NCBI RefSeq assembly: GCF_009208565.1 | Contig: NZ_WFLK01000012.1 | Span: 62,001-126,000, forward strand | DNA length: 64,000 bases | Source: Janthinobacterium aquaticum | GTDB lineage: Bacteria; Pseudomonadota; Gammaproteobacteria; Burkholderiales; Burkholderiaceae_D | Direction of reading: 5' to 3' | Shown: piece by piece, positions 1 to 9,766 of the stretch | Layout: every line of letters begins with the position of its first letter | Position numbering within the stretch: the first letter of the stretch is position 1 | Position numbers and translations under genes: made by a program | Notes under the pieces: model-generated | What the model was told of the DNA's origin: nothing | Database searches by the model: none | What the model saw: the letters and a program-made list of their open reading frames with translations, nothing else

Positions 1-2439
1 TCGATCTACGACACCCTGGTGCGCATGGCACAGGATTTTTCGCTGCGCTATACATTGGTCGATGGCCAGGGCAACTTCGGCTCCGTCGACGGCGACGCCG
101 CTGCGGCCATGCGTTACACCGAGTGCCGCCTGGACAAGATCGCCGGCGAGCTGCTGGCCGATATCGACAAGGAAACCGTCGACTTCGTACCGAACTACGA
201 CGGCAAGGAAAAAGAGCCGTCGGTGCTGCCAACGCGCATCCCCAACCTGCTGATCAACGGCTCGTCGGGGATTGCGGTCGGCATGGCCACCAATATTCCA
301 CCGCATAACATCACCGAAGTGATCGACGGCGCGCTGCACGTGCTGGCCAATCCGGACTGCAGCATCGACGAGCTGATCAGCCTGATCCCGGCACCGGACT
401 TCCCGACCGGCGGCATTATCTACGGCGTCTCCGGCGTGCGCGATGGTTACCGCACCGGCCGTGGCCGCGTGGTGATGCGCGCCAAGACCCACTTCGAAGA
501 GTATGGCAAGGACGGTGGCCGTATCGCCATCATCATTGACGAGCTGCCATTCCAGGTCAACAAGAAATCCCTGCTCGAACGCATCGCCGACAACGTGCGT
601 GACAAGAAGCTCGACGGCATTTCCGATATCCGCGACGAGTCCGACAAATCGGGCATGCGCGTGGTGATCGAACTGAAACGCGGCGAAGTGCCGGAAGTGG
701 TGCTCAATAATCTGTACAAGCAGACCCAGTTGCAGGACACCTTCGGCATGAACATGGTCGCGCTGGTCGATGGCCAGCCCAAGCTGCTCAACCTCAAGCA
801 GATGCTGCAGTGCTTCCTGTCGCACCGCCGCGAAGTGGTCACGCGCCGTACCGTGTTTGAACTGCGCAAGGCGCGCGAGCGCGGCCACGTGCTTGAAGGC
901 CTGGCCGTCGCACTGGCCAATATCGATGACTTTATCGCCATCATCAAGGCAGCACCGACGCCGCCGATCGCCAAGGGCGAACTGATGGCGCGCGCCTGGG
1001 ATTCGTCCGTGGTGCGCGAGATGCTGGCCCGTACCGGCGACGGCAACACCCCGGGCGGCATCGACGCCTACCGTCCGGAAAGCCTGCCCAAGCATTACGG
1101 CATGCAGGCCGACGGCCTGTACAAGCTGTCCGACGACCAGGCGCAGGAAATTTTGCAGATGCGCCTGCAGCGCCTGACTGGCCTGGAGCAGGACAAGATC
1201 GTCAACGAGTACAAGGAAGTGATGGAACATATCGCCGACCTGCTCGATATCCTGGCCAAGCCTGAGCGCGTGACCGTCATCATTACCGATGAAATGACGG
1301 CCGCGAAAAACGAATACGGCGCCGGCAACAAGGACGTGCGCCGCTCGCAGATCGAGCACAACGCCACCGATCTCGAAACGGAAGACCTGATTACGCCGCA
1401 GGACATGGTGGTAACGCTGTCGCACACCGGCTACATGAAGGCGCAGCCGATTACCGAGTACCGCGCGCAAAAACGCGGTGGCCGCGGCAAGCAGGCGATG
1501 GCCACCAAAGAGGAAGACTGGATCGACCAGCTGTTCATTGCCAACACCCACGATTACATCCTGTGCTTCTCGGATCGTGGCCGCATGTACTGGCTGAAGG
1601 TATGGGAAGTGCCGCAAGGCTCGCGCAATTCGCGCGGCAAGCCGATCGTCAACATGTTCCCGCTGCAGGACAACGAGAAGATCACCGTGATCCTGCCGCT
1701 GTCGGGCGAGAACCGGACCTTCCCGGAAGACCATTATGTGTTCATGTCGACCAGCCTGGGCACGGTCAAGAAAACGCCGCTGAAAGATTTCAGCAATCCA
1801 CGCAAGGCCGGCATTATCGCAGTCGACCTGGACGACGGCGACTTCCTGATCGGCGCAGCGCTGACCGACGGCCAGCACGACGTGATGCTGTTCTCGGACT
1901 CGGGCAAGGCAGTGCGCTTCGACGAGAACGACGTGCGTCCGATGGGCCGCACGGCGCGCGGCGTGCGCGGCATGAACCTGGAAGAAGGCCAGCACGTGAT
2001 CGCGCTGCTGGTGGCCGAGAACGAGCAGCAGTCGGTGCTGACGGCCACCGAGAACGGTTATGGCAAGCGTACTCCGATCCTCGAGTACACGCGCCATGGC
2101 CGTGGCACCAAGGGCATGATCGCGATCCAGACCAGCGAGCGTAACGGTAAAGTCGTGGCCGCCACGCTGGTCAATACCACCGATGAAATCATGCTGATCA
2201 CCACTGGCGGCGTGCTGATTCGTACCCGCGTGTCGGAGATCCGCGAAATGGGCCGCGCCACGCAAGGGGTGACCCTGATTGCAGTCGAAGACGGCACCAA
2301 GCTGTCGGGCCTGCAGCGCGTGGTGGAAACCGATATCGACGAAGTCGAGCTGACCACGGAGGCAGGTGCGGCGCCAGTAGCAAGCGCCGCTCCGGCCGAC
2401 CCGGCGAGCGACGAGACGAATCCGGCGCAGCCGGAATAA
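1..2439 (+). CDS. gyrA: DNA gyrase subunit A, 5' end missing
   Basis: GyrA is the breakage-reunion subunit of the A2B2 gyrase that introduces negative supercoils. The window opens inside the quinolone-resistance region: the first codons read [11 protein letters not shown], matching E. coli residues 84-94, so the Asp87 equivalent is visible and wild type while residue 83 lies outside. The catalytic tyrosine is in AAMRYTE (codon at 115-117). The GyrA box QKRGGRGKQ near 1470 starts the C-terminal DNA-wrapping beta-pinwheel, and the repeated blade motifs continue to about 2330. The tail is Ala/Pro/acid-rich and ends in NPAQPE. A hairpin follows six bases after the stop. Identity is certain; about 83 N-terminal residues are missing by comparison with E. 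coli. Confidence 0.98.
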   Translation, partial: SIYDTLVRMAQDFSLRYTLVDGQGNFGSVDGDAAAAMRYTECRLDKIAGELLADIDKETVDFVPNYDGKEKEPSVLPTRIPNLLINGSSGIAVGMATNIPPHNITEVIDGALHVLANPDCSIDELISLIPAPDFPTGGIIYGVSGVRDGYRTGRGRVVMRAKTHFEEYGKDGGRIAIIIDELPFQVNKKSLLERIADNVRDKKLDGISDIRDESDKSGMRVVIELKRGEVPEVVLNNLYKQTQLQDTFGMNMVALVDGQPKLLNLKQMLQCFLSHRREVVTRRTVFELRKARERGHVLEGLAVALANIDDFIAIIKAAPTPPIAKGELMARAWDSSVVREMLARTGDGNTPGGIDAYRPESLPKHYGMQADGLYKLSDDQAQEILQMRLQRLTGLEQDKIVNEYKEVMEHIADLLDILAKPERVTVIITDEMTAAKNEYGAGNKDVRRSQIEHNATDLETEDLITPQDMVVTLSHTGYMKAQPITEYRAQKRGGRGKQAMATKEEDWIDQLFIANTHDYILCFSDRGRMYWLKVWEVPQGSRNSRGKPIVNMFPLQDNEKITVILPLSGENRTFPEDHYVFMSTSLGTVKKTPLKDFSNPRKAGIIAVDLDDGDFLIGAALTDGQHDVMLFSDSGKAVRFDENDVRPMGRTARGVRGMNLEEGQHVIALLVAENEQQSVLTATENGYGKRTPILEYTRHGRGTKGMIAIQTSERNGKVVAATLVNTTDEIMLITTGGVLIRTRVSEIREMGRATQGVTLIAVEDGTKLSGLQRVVETDIDEVELTTEAGAAPVASAAPADPASDETNPAQPE

Positions 2440-2444
2440 GATGA

Positions 2445-2468
2445 TTGGGGCTCTTTCGGGAGCCCCAA
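2445..2468 (+). terminator. Hairpin behind gyrA
   Basis: A 9-bp perfect stem (TTGGGGCTC / GAGCCCCAA) with a 6-base loop begins six bases after the gyrA stop. There is no long T run after it, so termination may be partial. A TTG codon inside the hairpin extends the next reading frame upstream, but that start is implausible. Confidence 0.7.
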
Positions 2469-2501
2469 TTGCTATGGATTGCCTTATCGATGGTCTATAA
2501 A

Positions 2502-3053
2502 ATGAAAAAATTTCTCGCTGTTTCGCTTGCCTCGTTCGCTTTGCTTTTTACGACTGTGCCTGCCTGTGCCAGTGATGACGTCACGCCCGAAATGCGGGTG
2601 GTCGTTGAGCAGTTACTCGATACCATGCAATTTAATGACATGGCGCTCAAAACCATGGATCAGATGTTGCAGGTGATGCCCACGATCATGCGTCAGTCAG
2701 CCGCGCAGGCTGCCAAGGCAGGCCGCCAGCTGAGCGCCAGCGATGAAGCAAAATTGAACGCGGTGCTGGAAAAGTACATACCGGAGGCGGTCACGGAGCT
2801 CGGGAAGGTGGTGACAGATCCGGCCGTGCTCGCGGAAATGCGCGTGGAAATGGTGCCCTTGTATGCGCGTTATTACACGCTTGATGAAGTACGCGGTCTG
2901 ACGGCCTTCTATGCTACGCCACTGGGCAGGAAGATGATCAGCATCACCCCTCAGCTGAGCGCAGATTCGGTTGCAATCAGCCAGCGCGTCATGATGCCGC
3001 GGGCTAATGCAGTGATGCAGCAGATAGTGAAAAAAATGCTTTCGTCGCAATGA
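2502..3053 (+). CDS. Secreted DUF2059 domain protein
   Basis: This is a 183-residue protein with a signal peptide ([23 protein letters not shown], cleavage near residue 23). The mature part is helical and matches the DUF2059 pattern: a helix with [10 protein letters not shown], then [18 protein letters not shown] and the typical [26 protein letters not shown] segment. It is probably periplasmic; the function of the family is unknown. The start at 2502 puts the signal peptide at the N terminus; an in-frame ATG at 2490 is the alternative. No strong ribosome site precedes either. The gene lies between gyrA and serC, and its TGA overlaps a possible upstream start of serC (ATGA at 3050). Confidence 0.85.
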   Translation: MKKFLAVSLASFALLFTTVPACASDDVTPEMRVVVEQLLDTMQFNDMALKTMDQMLQVMPTIMRQSAAQAAKAGRQLSASDEAKLNAVLEKYIPEAVTELGKVVTDPAVLAEMRVEMVPLYARYYTLDEVRGLTAFYATPLGRKMISITPQLSADSVAISQRVMMPRANAVMQQIVKKMLSSQ

Positions 3054-3079
3054 ACCAACCATCAGCCAAGGACAGCATC

Positions 3080-4171
3080 GTGAGCCCCATCTACAATTTC
3101 TCCGCCGGCCCGGCCGTTCTCCCCAAGGAAGTGCTGGCCCAGGCCGCTGCCGAAATGCTGGACTGGCATGGCAGTGGCATGTCGGTGATGGAAATGAGCC
3201 ATCGCGGCCCCGAGTTCATTTCCATCTACAAGCAGGCCGAAGCCGATTTGCGCGAGCTGCTGGCGGTCCCAGGCAACTACAAAATCCTGTTCCTGCAGGG
3301 CGGCGGCCTGGGCCAGAACGCTATTATCCCGATGAATCTGGTGGGCCTGGCGGCCGCGCAGCCGGCCACCATCGACTTCGTGCATACGGGTTCCTGGTCG
3401 GGCAAGTCGATCCAGGAGGCCGGCAAGTACGCCACGGTCAACGTGGCCGCCTCGTCGAAGGAAAACGGCTTTACGCGCGTGGCGCCGGCCAGCGAATGGC
3501 GCCTGACGCCGGGCGCGGCCTATCTGCATATCTGCACCAACGAGACCATCGATGGTGTGGAATTCCAGCAGGCGCCGCAGGTGCCAGCTGGCACCACCAT
3601 CGTGGCCGACATGTCGTCGCATATTCTGTCGCGCGTGATCGATGTGTCGCAGTACGGCGTGATCTTTGGTGGCGCGCAGAAAAACATCGGCCCGGCCGGC
3701 CTGACGCTGGTGATCGTACGCGAGGATCTATTGGGCCATGCGCTGCCGATCTGCCCGTCGGCGTTCGACCTGGCCAACGTGGCCGCGCATGAGTCGATGT
3801 ACAACACGCCGCCCACCTACGGCATCTATATTGCCGGCCTGGTTTTCCAATGGCTCAAGCGCCAGGGTGGCGTCGCGGCCATGGAACAGCGTAATATAGA
3901 GAAAGCAGCGCTGCTATACGCGGCGCTCGATGCGGACGACTTCTACCAGAACCGGGTCGATCCCGCCTTCCGCTCGCGCATGACCATCCCGTTCTATCTG
4001 CGCGACGAAAGCCTGAACGAAGCATTCCTGGCCGGCGCCAAACAGCGCGGCCTGCTGCAATTGAAGGGCCACAAGTCCGTCGGCGGCATGCGCGCATCGA
4101 TCTATAACGCGATGCCGATCGAGGGGGTACAGGCCCTCGTGAATTACCTGAACGAGTTTGCCGGACGCTGA
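3080..4171 (+). CDS. serC: Phosphoserine aminotransferase
   Basis: SerC is a PLP enzyme that converts 3-phosphohydroxypyruvate and glutamate to phosphoserine and also works in pyridoxal phosphate synthesis. The N terminus [16 protein letters not shown] is the family signature. The PLP-lysine region is [20 protein letters not shown], and the C-terminal part has [28 protein letters not shown]. With the GTG start at 3080 the product is 363 residues, close to the 362 of E. coli, and AAGGA lies six bases upstream. An ATG at 3050 overlapping the previous stop would add ten residues ([10 protein letters not shown]) but has no good ribosome site. It begins the serC-pheA-hisC-tyrA-aroA-cmk-rpsA block. 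Confidence 0.95.
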   Translation: MSPIYNFSAGPAVLPKEVLAQAAAEMLDWHGSGMSVMEMSHRGPEFISIYKQAEADLRELLAVPGNYKILFLQGGGLGQNAIIPMNLVGLAAAQPATIDFVHTGSWSGKSIQEAGKYATVNVAASSKENGFTRVAPASEWRLTPGAAYLHICTNETIDGVEFQQAPQVPAGTTIVADMSSHILSRVIDVSQYGVIFGGAQKNIGPAGLTLVIVREDLLGHALPICPSAFDLANVAAHESMYNTPPTYGIYIAGLVFQWLKRQGGVAAMEQRNIEKAALLYAALDADDFYQNRVDPAFRSRMTIPFYLRDESLNEAFLAGAKQRGLLQLKGHKSVGGMRASIYNAMPIEGVQALVNYLNEFAGR

Positions 4172-4252
4172 AGTCGCCATTGCGGCTGCGCCGGCCCGCC
4201 GCCGGCTGGTCCGCGCGGCACTGATTGAAACACAGCTACCAAACAAACCACC

Positions 4253-5323
4253 ATGATCGACAAATTGAAACCCTTGCGCGAACAGATCGATGCGATCGAC
4301 GCGCAAATCCTCGAACTGCTGAACCGCCGCGCCCTGATTGCGCAGGAAGTGGGCCATGTGAAGGCCGAGACGCAGGCGCCGGTGTTCCGTCCCGAGCGCG
4401 AAGCGCAGGTGCTGCGCGGCGTGGCCGAGCGCAACCCGGGGCCGATGGGCAGCCGCGAAGTGCAGACCATTTTCCGCGAAATCATGTCGTCCTGCCGCGC
4501 GCTGGAAAAGCGCGTGACGGTGGCTTACCTGGGGCCGGCCGGCACCTTCAGCGAACAGGCCGTCTACCAGCAGTTCGGCAGCGCCGTCGAGGGCCTGCCG
4601 TGCGCGTCCATCGATGAGGTGTTCCGCTCGGCCGAAGCGGGCACCGCCGACTTCGGTGTGGTGCCAATTGAAAATTCGTCCGAAGGCGCGGTCAACCGCA
4701 CGCTCGACATGATGCTGCAAACGAGCCTGGTGATCAGCGGTGAAGTGTCGATTGCCGTGCACCACAGCCTGATGACAAAGAGCGGCAGCATGGAGGGCGT
4801 GAGCGTCATCTGCGCCCATTCGCAGGCGCTGGCGCAGTGCCAGGTCTGGCTGAACCAGAATTATCCGCAGATCGAACGGCGCGCCGTGGCCTCGAACGCC
4901 GAGGCGGCCCGCCTGGCCGGCGAAGACGGCACGGTCGCGGCAATTGCCAGCGAACTGGCCGGTGCGCAGTACAAGCTGGGCGTGGTCAAGGGCCATATCC
5001 AGGACGACCCGCACAACCGCACGCGCTTTGCCGTGATCGGCACGCTGCAGACGGCACCGTCGGGCAAGGACCAGACCTCCCTGGTGCTGGCCGTGCCGAA
5101 CAAGGCCGGCGCCGTGTATCAATTGCTGGCGCCGCTGGCCAAGCATGGCGTGTCGATGACCCGTTTTGAATCGCGCCCGGCGCGCATGGGAAGCTGGGAG
5201 TATTATTTCTATGTCGATGTCGAAGGCCACGGCCATGACGCCGCGGTCGCTCTGGCGCTGGCCGAACTGCAATCGAATGCGGCGTTTTTCAAGGTGCTGG
5301 GGTCGTATCCGGTGAGCCTGTAA
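4253..5323 (+). CDS. pheA: Chorismate mutase / prephenate dehydratase (P-protein)
   Basis: This bifunctional enzyme turns chorismate into prephenate and then phenylpyruvate, the phenylalanine branch. Residues 1-90 are an AroQ-type chorismate mutase (LREQIDAIDAQILELLNRRALIAQEVG). About 95-270 is the prephenate dehydratase domain, beginning VAYLGPAGTFSEQA and carrying the catalytic NRTRFAVIG motif (Thr257). About 278-356 is an ACT domain with the phenylalanine-binding ESRPARMGSWEYYFYVD segment, so feedback inhibition by phenylalanine is expected. Length is 356 residues, normal for the family. It sits 81 bases after serC and is followed by a REP pair before hisC. Confidence 0.97.
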   Translation: MIDKLKPLREQIDAIDAQILELLNRRALIAQEVGHVKAETQAPVFRPEREAQVLRGVAERNPGPMGSREVQTIFREIMSSCRALEKRVTVAYLGPAGTFSEQAVYQQFGSAVEGLPCASIDEVFRSAEAGTADFGVVPIENSSEGAVNRTLDMMLQTSLVISGEVSIAVHHSLMTKSGSMEGVSVICAHSQALAQCQVWLNQNYPQIERRAVASNAEAARLAGEDGTVAAIASELAGAQYKLGVVKGHIQDDPHNRTRFAVIGTLQTAPSGKDQTSLVLAVPNKAGAVYQLLAPLAKHGVSMTRFESRPARMGSWEYYFYVDVEGHGHDAAVALALAELQSNAAFFKVLGSYPVSL

Positions 5324-5336
5324 TGTCTGTGGTGGT

Positions 5337-5430
5337 GTCGGATTACGCGCTTGCGCGCTAATCCGACCTACGCACATCACGTGGGTTGGGGAGGTCGGGT
5401 AGGTCGGGTTAGCGCAGCGTAACCCGACAA
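5337..5430. repeat. REP pair (BIME) between pheA and hisC
   Basis: Two imperfect palindromes of the REP family lie here. The first (5337-5367) has arms GTCGGATTACGCGC and GCGCTAATCCGAC around TTGC. The second (5403-5428) is a variant with GTCGGGTTA / TAACCCGAC arms. They stand in opposite orientation and fill most of the 165-base gap. Such elements can form stable hairpins in RNA and may separate transcript levels of pheA and hisC. Confidence 0.85.
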
Positions 5431-5488
5431 CAGCCACTAACACCACCACCACCAACCTAATTAATTACCAACTTTTTTAAAGCACACC

Positions 5489-6595
5489 ATGTCAAAAAAT
5501 ATCGGTCCAGAATACGTCCGCGCCATCGCTCCTTACCAGAGCGGCAAACCGATTGCCGAAGTGGCGCGCGAGTTCGGGCTGGACGAGGCGTCCATCGTCA
5601 AGCTGGCTTCGAATGAAAACCCGTACGGCATGCCCGACTCGGCCAAGCAGGCCATGATTGCCGCCATCGACGATCTGGGTCGCTACCCGGACGCCAACGG
5701 TTTCGACCTTAAAACCGTGCTGTCGCAGCGCTATGATGTGCCGGCCGACTGGATCACGCTGGGCAACGGCAGCAACGATATCCTGGAAATTGCCGCCCAC
5801 GCTTTCGTGCAAAAAGGCGAAGCGGTGGTGTATTCGCAGTACTCGTTTGCCGTCTACGCATTGGCCACCCAGGGCATCGGCGCGCGTCACTTGGTGGTGC
5901 CGGCGCAGGCCTATGGCCACGATCTCGACGCCATGGCAGCGGCCATTACCGACGATACGCGCTTGCTGTTTATCGCCAACCCGAACAACCCGACCGGCAC
6001 CTTTTTGACGGCTGCGCAGATCGAAGCGTTTTTGCAGAAAGTGCCGCAGCACGTGGTGGTGGTGCTCGATGAAGCCTATAACGAATTCCTGTCGGCTGAC
6101 GACCAGTACGAATCGACCGCCTGGGTGCGCCAGTATCCGAACCTGATCGTTTCGCGCACGCTGTCCAAAGCCTACGGCCTGGCCGGCCTGCGCATCGGCT
6201 TTGCGATTGCCCAGCCAGCCCTGACCGACCTGATGAACCGCATCCGCCAGCCGTTCAACGTGAACAGCATGGCGCAGGCGGCGGCGATTGCAGCACTGTC
6301 GGACCGTGAATTCCTGGAAAAAAGCGCGCGCAACAACGCTGCCGGCTACCAGCAATTTACCGAAGCGTTCGAGGCGCTGGGTCTGGAATATGTGCCATCG
6401 TATGGCAACTTCGTGCTGGTCAAGGTCGGCAACGACGACGAGGCCGGCGCGCGCATCAACCTGGCGCTGCTGAAACAGGGCGTGATCGTGCGTCCGGTCG
6501 GCAGCTACGGCCTGCCGCAGTGGCTGCGCATCTCGATCGGCCTGCCGCAGGAAAACGCGATCTTTATCGCCGCGCTGACGAAAGCGCTGGCTTGA
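5489..6595 (+). CDS. hisC: Histidinol-phosphate / aromatic aminotransferase
   Basis: This is a fold-type I PLP aminotransferase of the HisC family, 368 residues. Visible motifs are KLASNENPYG near the N terminus, LGNGSNDILE, IANPNNPTGT, VVVLDEAYNEF and the PLP-lysine segment SRTLSKAYGLAGLRIGF (Lys227). Its place between pheA and tyrA suggests it may act on phenylpyruvate or hydroxyphenylpyruvate besides, or instead of, imidazole-acetol phosphate; this paralogue is often called hisC2. Sequence alone cannot settle the substrate. The ATG at 5489 follows a purine-poor stretch with no strong ribosome site. tyrA starts four bases after its stop. Confidence 0.92.
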   Translation: MSKNIGPEYVRAIAPYQSGKPIAEVAREFGLDEASIVKLASNENPYGMPDSAKQAMIAAIDDLGRYPDANGFDLKTVLSQRYDVPADWITLGNGSNDILEIAAHAFVQKGEAVVYSQYSFAVYALATQGIGARHLVVPAQAYGHDLDAMAAAITDDTRLLFIANPNNPTGTFLTAAQIEAFLQKVPQHVVVVLDEAYNEFLSADDQYESTAWVRQYPNLIVSRTLSKAYGLAGLRIGFAIAQPALTDLMNRIRQPFNVNSMAQAAAIAALSDREFLEKSARNNAAGYQQFTEAFEALGLEYVPSYGNFVLVKVGNDDEAGARINLALLKQGVIVRPVGSYGLPQWLRISIGLPQENAIFIAALTKALA

Positions 6596-6599
6596 CCCC

Positions 6600-7514
6600 A
6601 TGGCCACGCCTGCCTTGAACAAGATCGTCATTTTTGGCGTCGGCCTGATCGGCGGCTCGTTTGCGCGCGCCCTCAAGCAGGTGGGCGCGGTCGGCACGGT
6701 GGTCGGCATGGGCCGCTCGCCGCAGTCGATGGCGCGCGCGCTGGAGCTGGGCATTATCGATGAAATCGGCAGTGATCCGGCGCAGGCGCTGGACGGCGCC
6801 GATCTGGTGCTGCTTGCCGCGCCGGTGGCGCAGACGGGCGCCATCCTGGCCTCGATTGCGCCGCACCTGCAACCGGGCACCATCGTCACCGACGCCGGCA
6901 GTACCAAGAGCGACGTGGTGGCAGCGGCGCGCGCCGCGCTGGGCGACAAGGTTGCCCAGTTCGTGCCCGGTCACCCGATTGCCGGACGCGAAACCAATGG
7001 TCCCGATGCGGCCATCGTCGACCTGTACCGTGGCAAGAAGGTGGTGCTGACGCCGCTGGTGGAAAACGCTGCCGCCGATGTGGCGAAGGTGGCGGGCGCC
7101 TGGCGCGCCTGCGGCGCCATTTTGCACACGCTCACCGCCGAAGAACATGACAAGGTGTTTGCCGCCGTCAGCCATTTGCCGCACCTGCTGGCCTTTGCGC
7201 TGGTCGACGACATCGCCAACAAGCCCCATGCGCCGCTGCTGTTCCAGTACGCGGCCAGCGGCTTTCGCGACTTTACGCGCATTGCCGGCTCATCGCCGGA
7301 AATGTGGCGCGACATCAGCCTGGCCAACCAGCCGGCGCTGTTGCATGAACTGGACGCCTACCTGGCGCAGTTGACCAGCCTGCGCGCGCACCTGGCCACG
7401 CTGGACGGCGCGGCCATTGAAACGGTGTACGCCAGCGCGCAGCACGCCCGCCAGCAGTGGATCGAGGCGATCGAGGCGGCCGAGCTGCCTGCGTCGGCAT
7501 CACCCACAGAATAA
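6600..7514 (+). CDS. tyrA: Prephenate dehydrogenase
   Basis: TyrA oxidatively decarboxylates prephenate to 4-hydroxyphenylpyruvate on the tyrosine branch. Residues 8-25 form the dinucleotide-binding loop (IVIFGVGLIGGSFA). The substrate-binding signature TDAGSTKSDVV and GHPIAGRETNGPDAA follow, then an all-helical dimerisation domain with HDKVFAAVSHLPHLLAFALVD and FRDFTRIAGSSPEMWRDI. Length 304 residues fits a monofunctional enzyme without an ACT domain. It is translated almost directly after hisC (4-base gap) and lies 24 bases before aroA, so the three are probably one operon. Confidence 0.95.
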   Translation: MATPALNKIVIFGVGLIGGSFARALKQVGAVGTVVGMGRSPQSMARALELGIIDEIGSDPAQALDGADLVLLAAPVAQTGAILASIAPHLQPGTIVTDAGSTKSDVVAAARAALGDKVAQFVPGHPIAGRETNGPDAAIVDLYRGKKVVLTPLVENAAADVAKVAGAWRACGAILHTLTAEEHDKVFAAVSHLPHLLAFALVDDIANKPHAPLLFQYAASGFRDFTRIAGSSPEMWRDISLANQPALLHELDAYLAQLTSLRAHLATLDGAAIETVYASAQHARQQWIEAIEAAELPASASPTE

Positions 7515-7538
7515 AGCATACCAATCAAGGATTCCAGC

Positions 7539-8900
7539 ATGCCCCATACCAAGCACTACCCCCACCATCTCGATCTGACGCCGGTGATGCACACCGAAGG
7601 CACGGTGCGCCTGCCCGGCTCGAAAAGCATTTCCAACCGCGTGCTGCTGCTGGCCGCACTGGCCAAGGGCAAGACCACGATTATCGACCTGCTGGCTTCG
7701 GACGACACCTTCGTGATGCTGACGGCCTTGACCTCGCTGGGTGTCAAATGGACGCAGCAGGAGCAAGACCAGAGTTTGGATGCGGCCAGCCTGCACCAGA
7801 TACATCATGTGGAAGGCTGCGGCGGCGTGCTGCCCAACCACGAAGCAGACCTGTTCATGGGCAATGCCGGCACTGCGATTCGTCCGCTGACGGCGGCGCT
7901 GGCCGTGATCGGCGGCGACTATACGCTCCATGGCGTATCGCGCATGCACGAGCGGCCGATCGGCGACCTGGTCGACGCGCTCAATGCCGTCGGCACGCAG
8001 ATCGAATACACGGGCGAGCACGGCTTTCCGCCGCTGCGCATCCGCCGCGGCCATATCCATGCGCAGAAGATCGCCGTGCGCGGCAATGTATCGAGCCAGT
8101 TCCTGACGGCGCTGCTGATGGTGGCGCCCTTGATGGCGCGCGACCATGCGGTGACCATTGAGGTGATCGGCGAACTGATCTCCAAGCCGTATATCGAGAT
8201 CACGCTCAACCTGATGCGCCGCTTTGGCGTGACGGTCGAACAGGACGGCTGGCAGTCGTTTACCGTGCAGCCGGGCCAGCAGTACCAGAGCCCGGGCACC
8301 ATCCATGTTGAAGGCGACGCGTCTTCGGCCTCGTATTTCCTGGCGGCCGGCGCGATTGGCGGCGGCCCGGTGCGGGTCGAAGGCGTGGGCCGCGACAGCA
8401 TCCAGGGCGACGTGCGCTTTGTCGACGCGCTGCAGCAGATGGGCGCCACCATCACCATGGGCGAGAACTGGATCGAAGCGCGTTCGAACGGCCCGTTAAA
8501 GGCGGTCGACCTCGACTTCAACCATATCCCCGATGCGGCCATGACGATTGCGGTGGCGGCGCTGTATGCCGACGGCACCTCGACGCTGCGCAATATCGCC
8601 AGCTGGCGCGTCAAGGAAACCGACCGCCTGGCCGCGATGGCGACCGAACTGCGCAAGCTGGGCGCCGAAGTGGAAGAGGGCGCCGACTACCTGCGCGTGA
8701 CGCCGCCCGAGGAAATCCTGCCGGCCACCATCGATACCTATGATGACCACCGCATGGCGATGTGCTTCTCGCTCGCCTCGCTCGACGGCGCCGCGCGCCG
8801 CGGCAACGCGATCCGCATCAACGACCCGAAATGCGTCGCCAAGACCTTCCCCGAGTATTTCGAGACGTTTGCGGGGATTGCCAAGGATAGTTTGATTTAA
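7539..8900 (+). CDS. aroA: EPSP synthase (3-phosphoshikimate 1-carboxyvinyltransferase)
   Basis: AroA joins PEP and shikimate-3-phosphate to make EPSP, the sixth shikimate step. The motifs [20 protein letters not shown] and [16 protein letters not shown] mark a class I enzyme. Further conserved parts are [29 protein letters not shown], and DYDDHRMAM-like [17 protein letters not shown] close to the end. Length is 453 residues. Start ATG at 7539 is preceded by CAAGGA at a slightly long spacing. A perfect palindrome lies 16 bases after the stop, before cmk. Confidence 0.97.
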   Translation: MPHTKHYPHHLDLTPVMHTEGTVRLPGSKSISNRVLLLAALAKGKTTIIDLLASDDTFVMLTALTSLGVKWTQQEQDQSLDAASLHQIHHVEGCGGVLPNHEADLFMGNAGTAIRPLTAALAVIGGDYTLHGVSRMHERPIGDLVDALNAVGTQIEYTGEHGFPPLRIRRGHIHAQKIAVRGNVSSQFLTALLMVAPLMARDHAVTIEVIGELISKPYIEITLNLMRRFGVTVEQDGWQSFTVQPGQQYQSPGTIHVEGDASSASYFLAAGAIGGGPVRVEGVGRDSIQGDVRFVDALQQMGATITMGENWIEARSNGPLKAVDLDFNHIPDAAMTIAVAALYADGTSTLRNIASWRVKETDRLAAMATELRKLGAEVEEGADYLRVTPPEEILPATIDTYDDHRMAMCFSLASLDGAARRGNAIRINDPKCVAKTFPEYFETFAGIAKDSLI

Positions 8901-8915
8901 CCCAAGACAACTGCC

Positions 8916-8942
8916 GGGGTCGGACCCTGAGGGTCCGACCCC
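8916..8942. repeat. Perfect 27-base palindrome between aroA and cmk
   Basis: Two 12-base arms (GGGGTCGGACCC / GGGTCCGACCCC) surround TGA. No T run follows, so it is not a classical terminator. It differs from the REP family used elsewhere in the window (GTCGGATTA arms) and seems to be a second type of palindromic repeat or an mRNA-stabilising hairpin. Confidence 0.75.
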
Positions 8943-8983
8943 AGTCGTTGTTTTGGGTCTCGTTTTATAAGTGACAAAAAACC

Positions 8984-9652
8984 ATGCCCACATCCCATAT
9001 CCCCGTAATTACCATCGACGGCCCCACTGCTTCCGGCAAGGGCACGGTGGCGCACCGCGTGGCCGACGCGCTCGGCTTTCATTATCTCGACTCGGGCGCG
9101 CTGTACCGCCTGACGGCGCTGTCGGCGCTGCGCCGCGATACCGACCTGCGCGACGAGCACGCGCTGGCCAAGCTGGCCGAGCACCTGCCGGTGCATTTTG
9201 CCAATGGCGAAATCCTGCTGGCCCAGGAAAACGTGACCGAGCAGATTCGCGCCGAACTGGTCGGCAATACCGCCTCCAGGATTGCCGTGCTGCCCACTGT
9301 GCGCCAGGCGCTGGTCAGCCTGCAGCTCGGTTTTCGCAAGACGCCGGGCCTGGTAGCCGACGGGCGCGATATGGGCACGGTGATCTTTCCGCATGCGCAA
9401 TTGAAGGTATTTCTGACCGCCAGTGCCGAGGCGCGTGCGCAACGGCGCTACAAGCAATTGATAGACAAAGGATTTTCTGCTACTATGGAAGACCTTCTGA
9501 TGGATTTGCAGGCGCGAGACGAACGTGATACTCACCGTGCGATCGCGCCGCTGGCTCCGGCAGAGGGTGCGCATGTGCTCGATACGTCGGCCATGACGGC
9601 TGATGAAGCCGTCGCGGCCGTGCTGAAATGGTACGGCGCTGTTGCAAAATAG
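8984..9652 (+). CDS. cmk: Cytidylate kinase
   Basis: Cmk phosphorylates CMP and dCMP. The P-loop GPTASGKGT (residues 12-20) follows VITIDG, and [13 protein letters not shown] is the CMP-binding segment. [29 protein letters not shown] and the following RYKQL[10 protein letters not shown] stretch match the NMP-binding and lid regions. Length 222 residues is typical. The order aroA-cmk-rpsA-ihfB is conserved in many proteobacteria and supports the call. Confidence 0.96.
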   Translation: MPTSHIPVITIDGPTASGKGTVAHRVADALGFHYLDSGALYRLTALSALRRDTDLRDEHALAKLAEHLPVHFANGEILLAQENVTEQIRAELVGNTASRIAVLPTVRQALVSLQLGFRKTPGLVADGRDMGTVIFPHAQLKVFLTASAEARAQRRYKQLIDKGFSATMEDLLMDLQARDERDTHRAIAPLAPAEGAHVLDTSAMTADEAVAAVLKWYGAVAK

Positions 9653-9724
9653 CGATTCGTCGCTATGTGGTGCCCGGAAACGGCATCGCCTTTTCGGGTG
9701 TGTCGAAAACCTAACCCAGTTTAA

Positions 9725-9739
9725 GTCGCATCGTGCGAC
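9725..9739 (+). promoter_or_regulatory. Small hairpin in the rpsA leader
   Basis: GTCGCA and TGCGAC form a perfect 6-bp stem over a 3-base loop, 27 bases before the rpsA ATG. In E. coli the rpsA leader folds into hairpins through which S1 represses its own translation. Whether this hairpin does the same is inference. Confidence 0.35.
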
Positions 9740-9766
9740 CCCTGCTGGATAACAAGTGTGAACCCT

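Noticed and set aside
1-12. Quinolone-resistance mutation in gyrA
   Set aside because: The only visible determining position, the Asp87 equivalent, is wild type; residue 83 lies outside the window.
3914-5455. Open frame of 513 codons on the minus strand across serC and pheA
   Set aside because: It covers two well-supported genes on the other strand and shows no protein family features.
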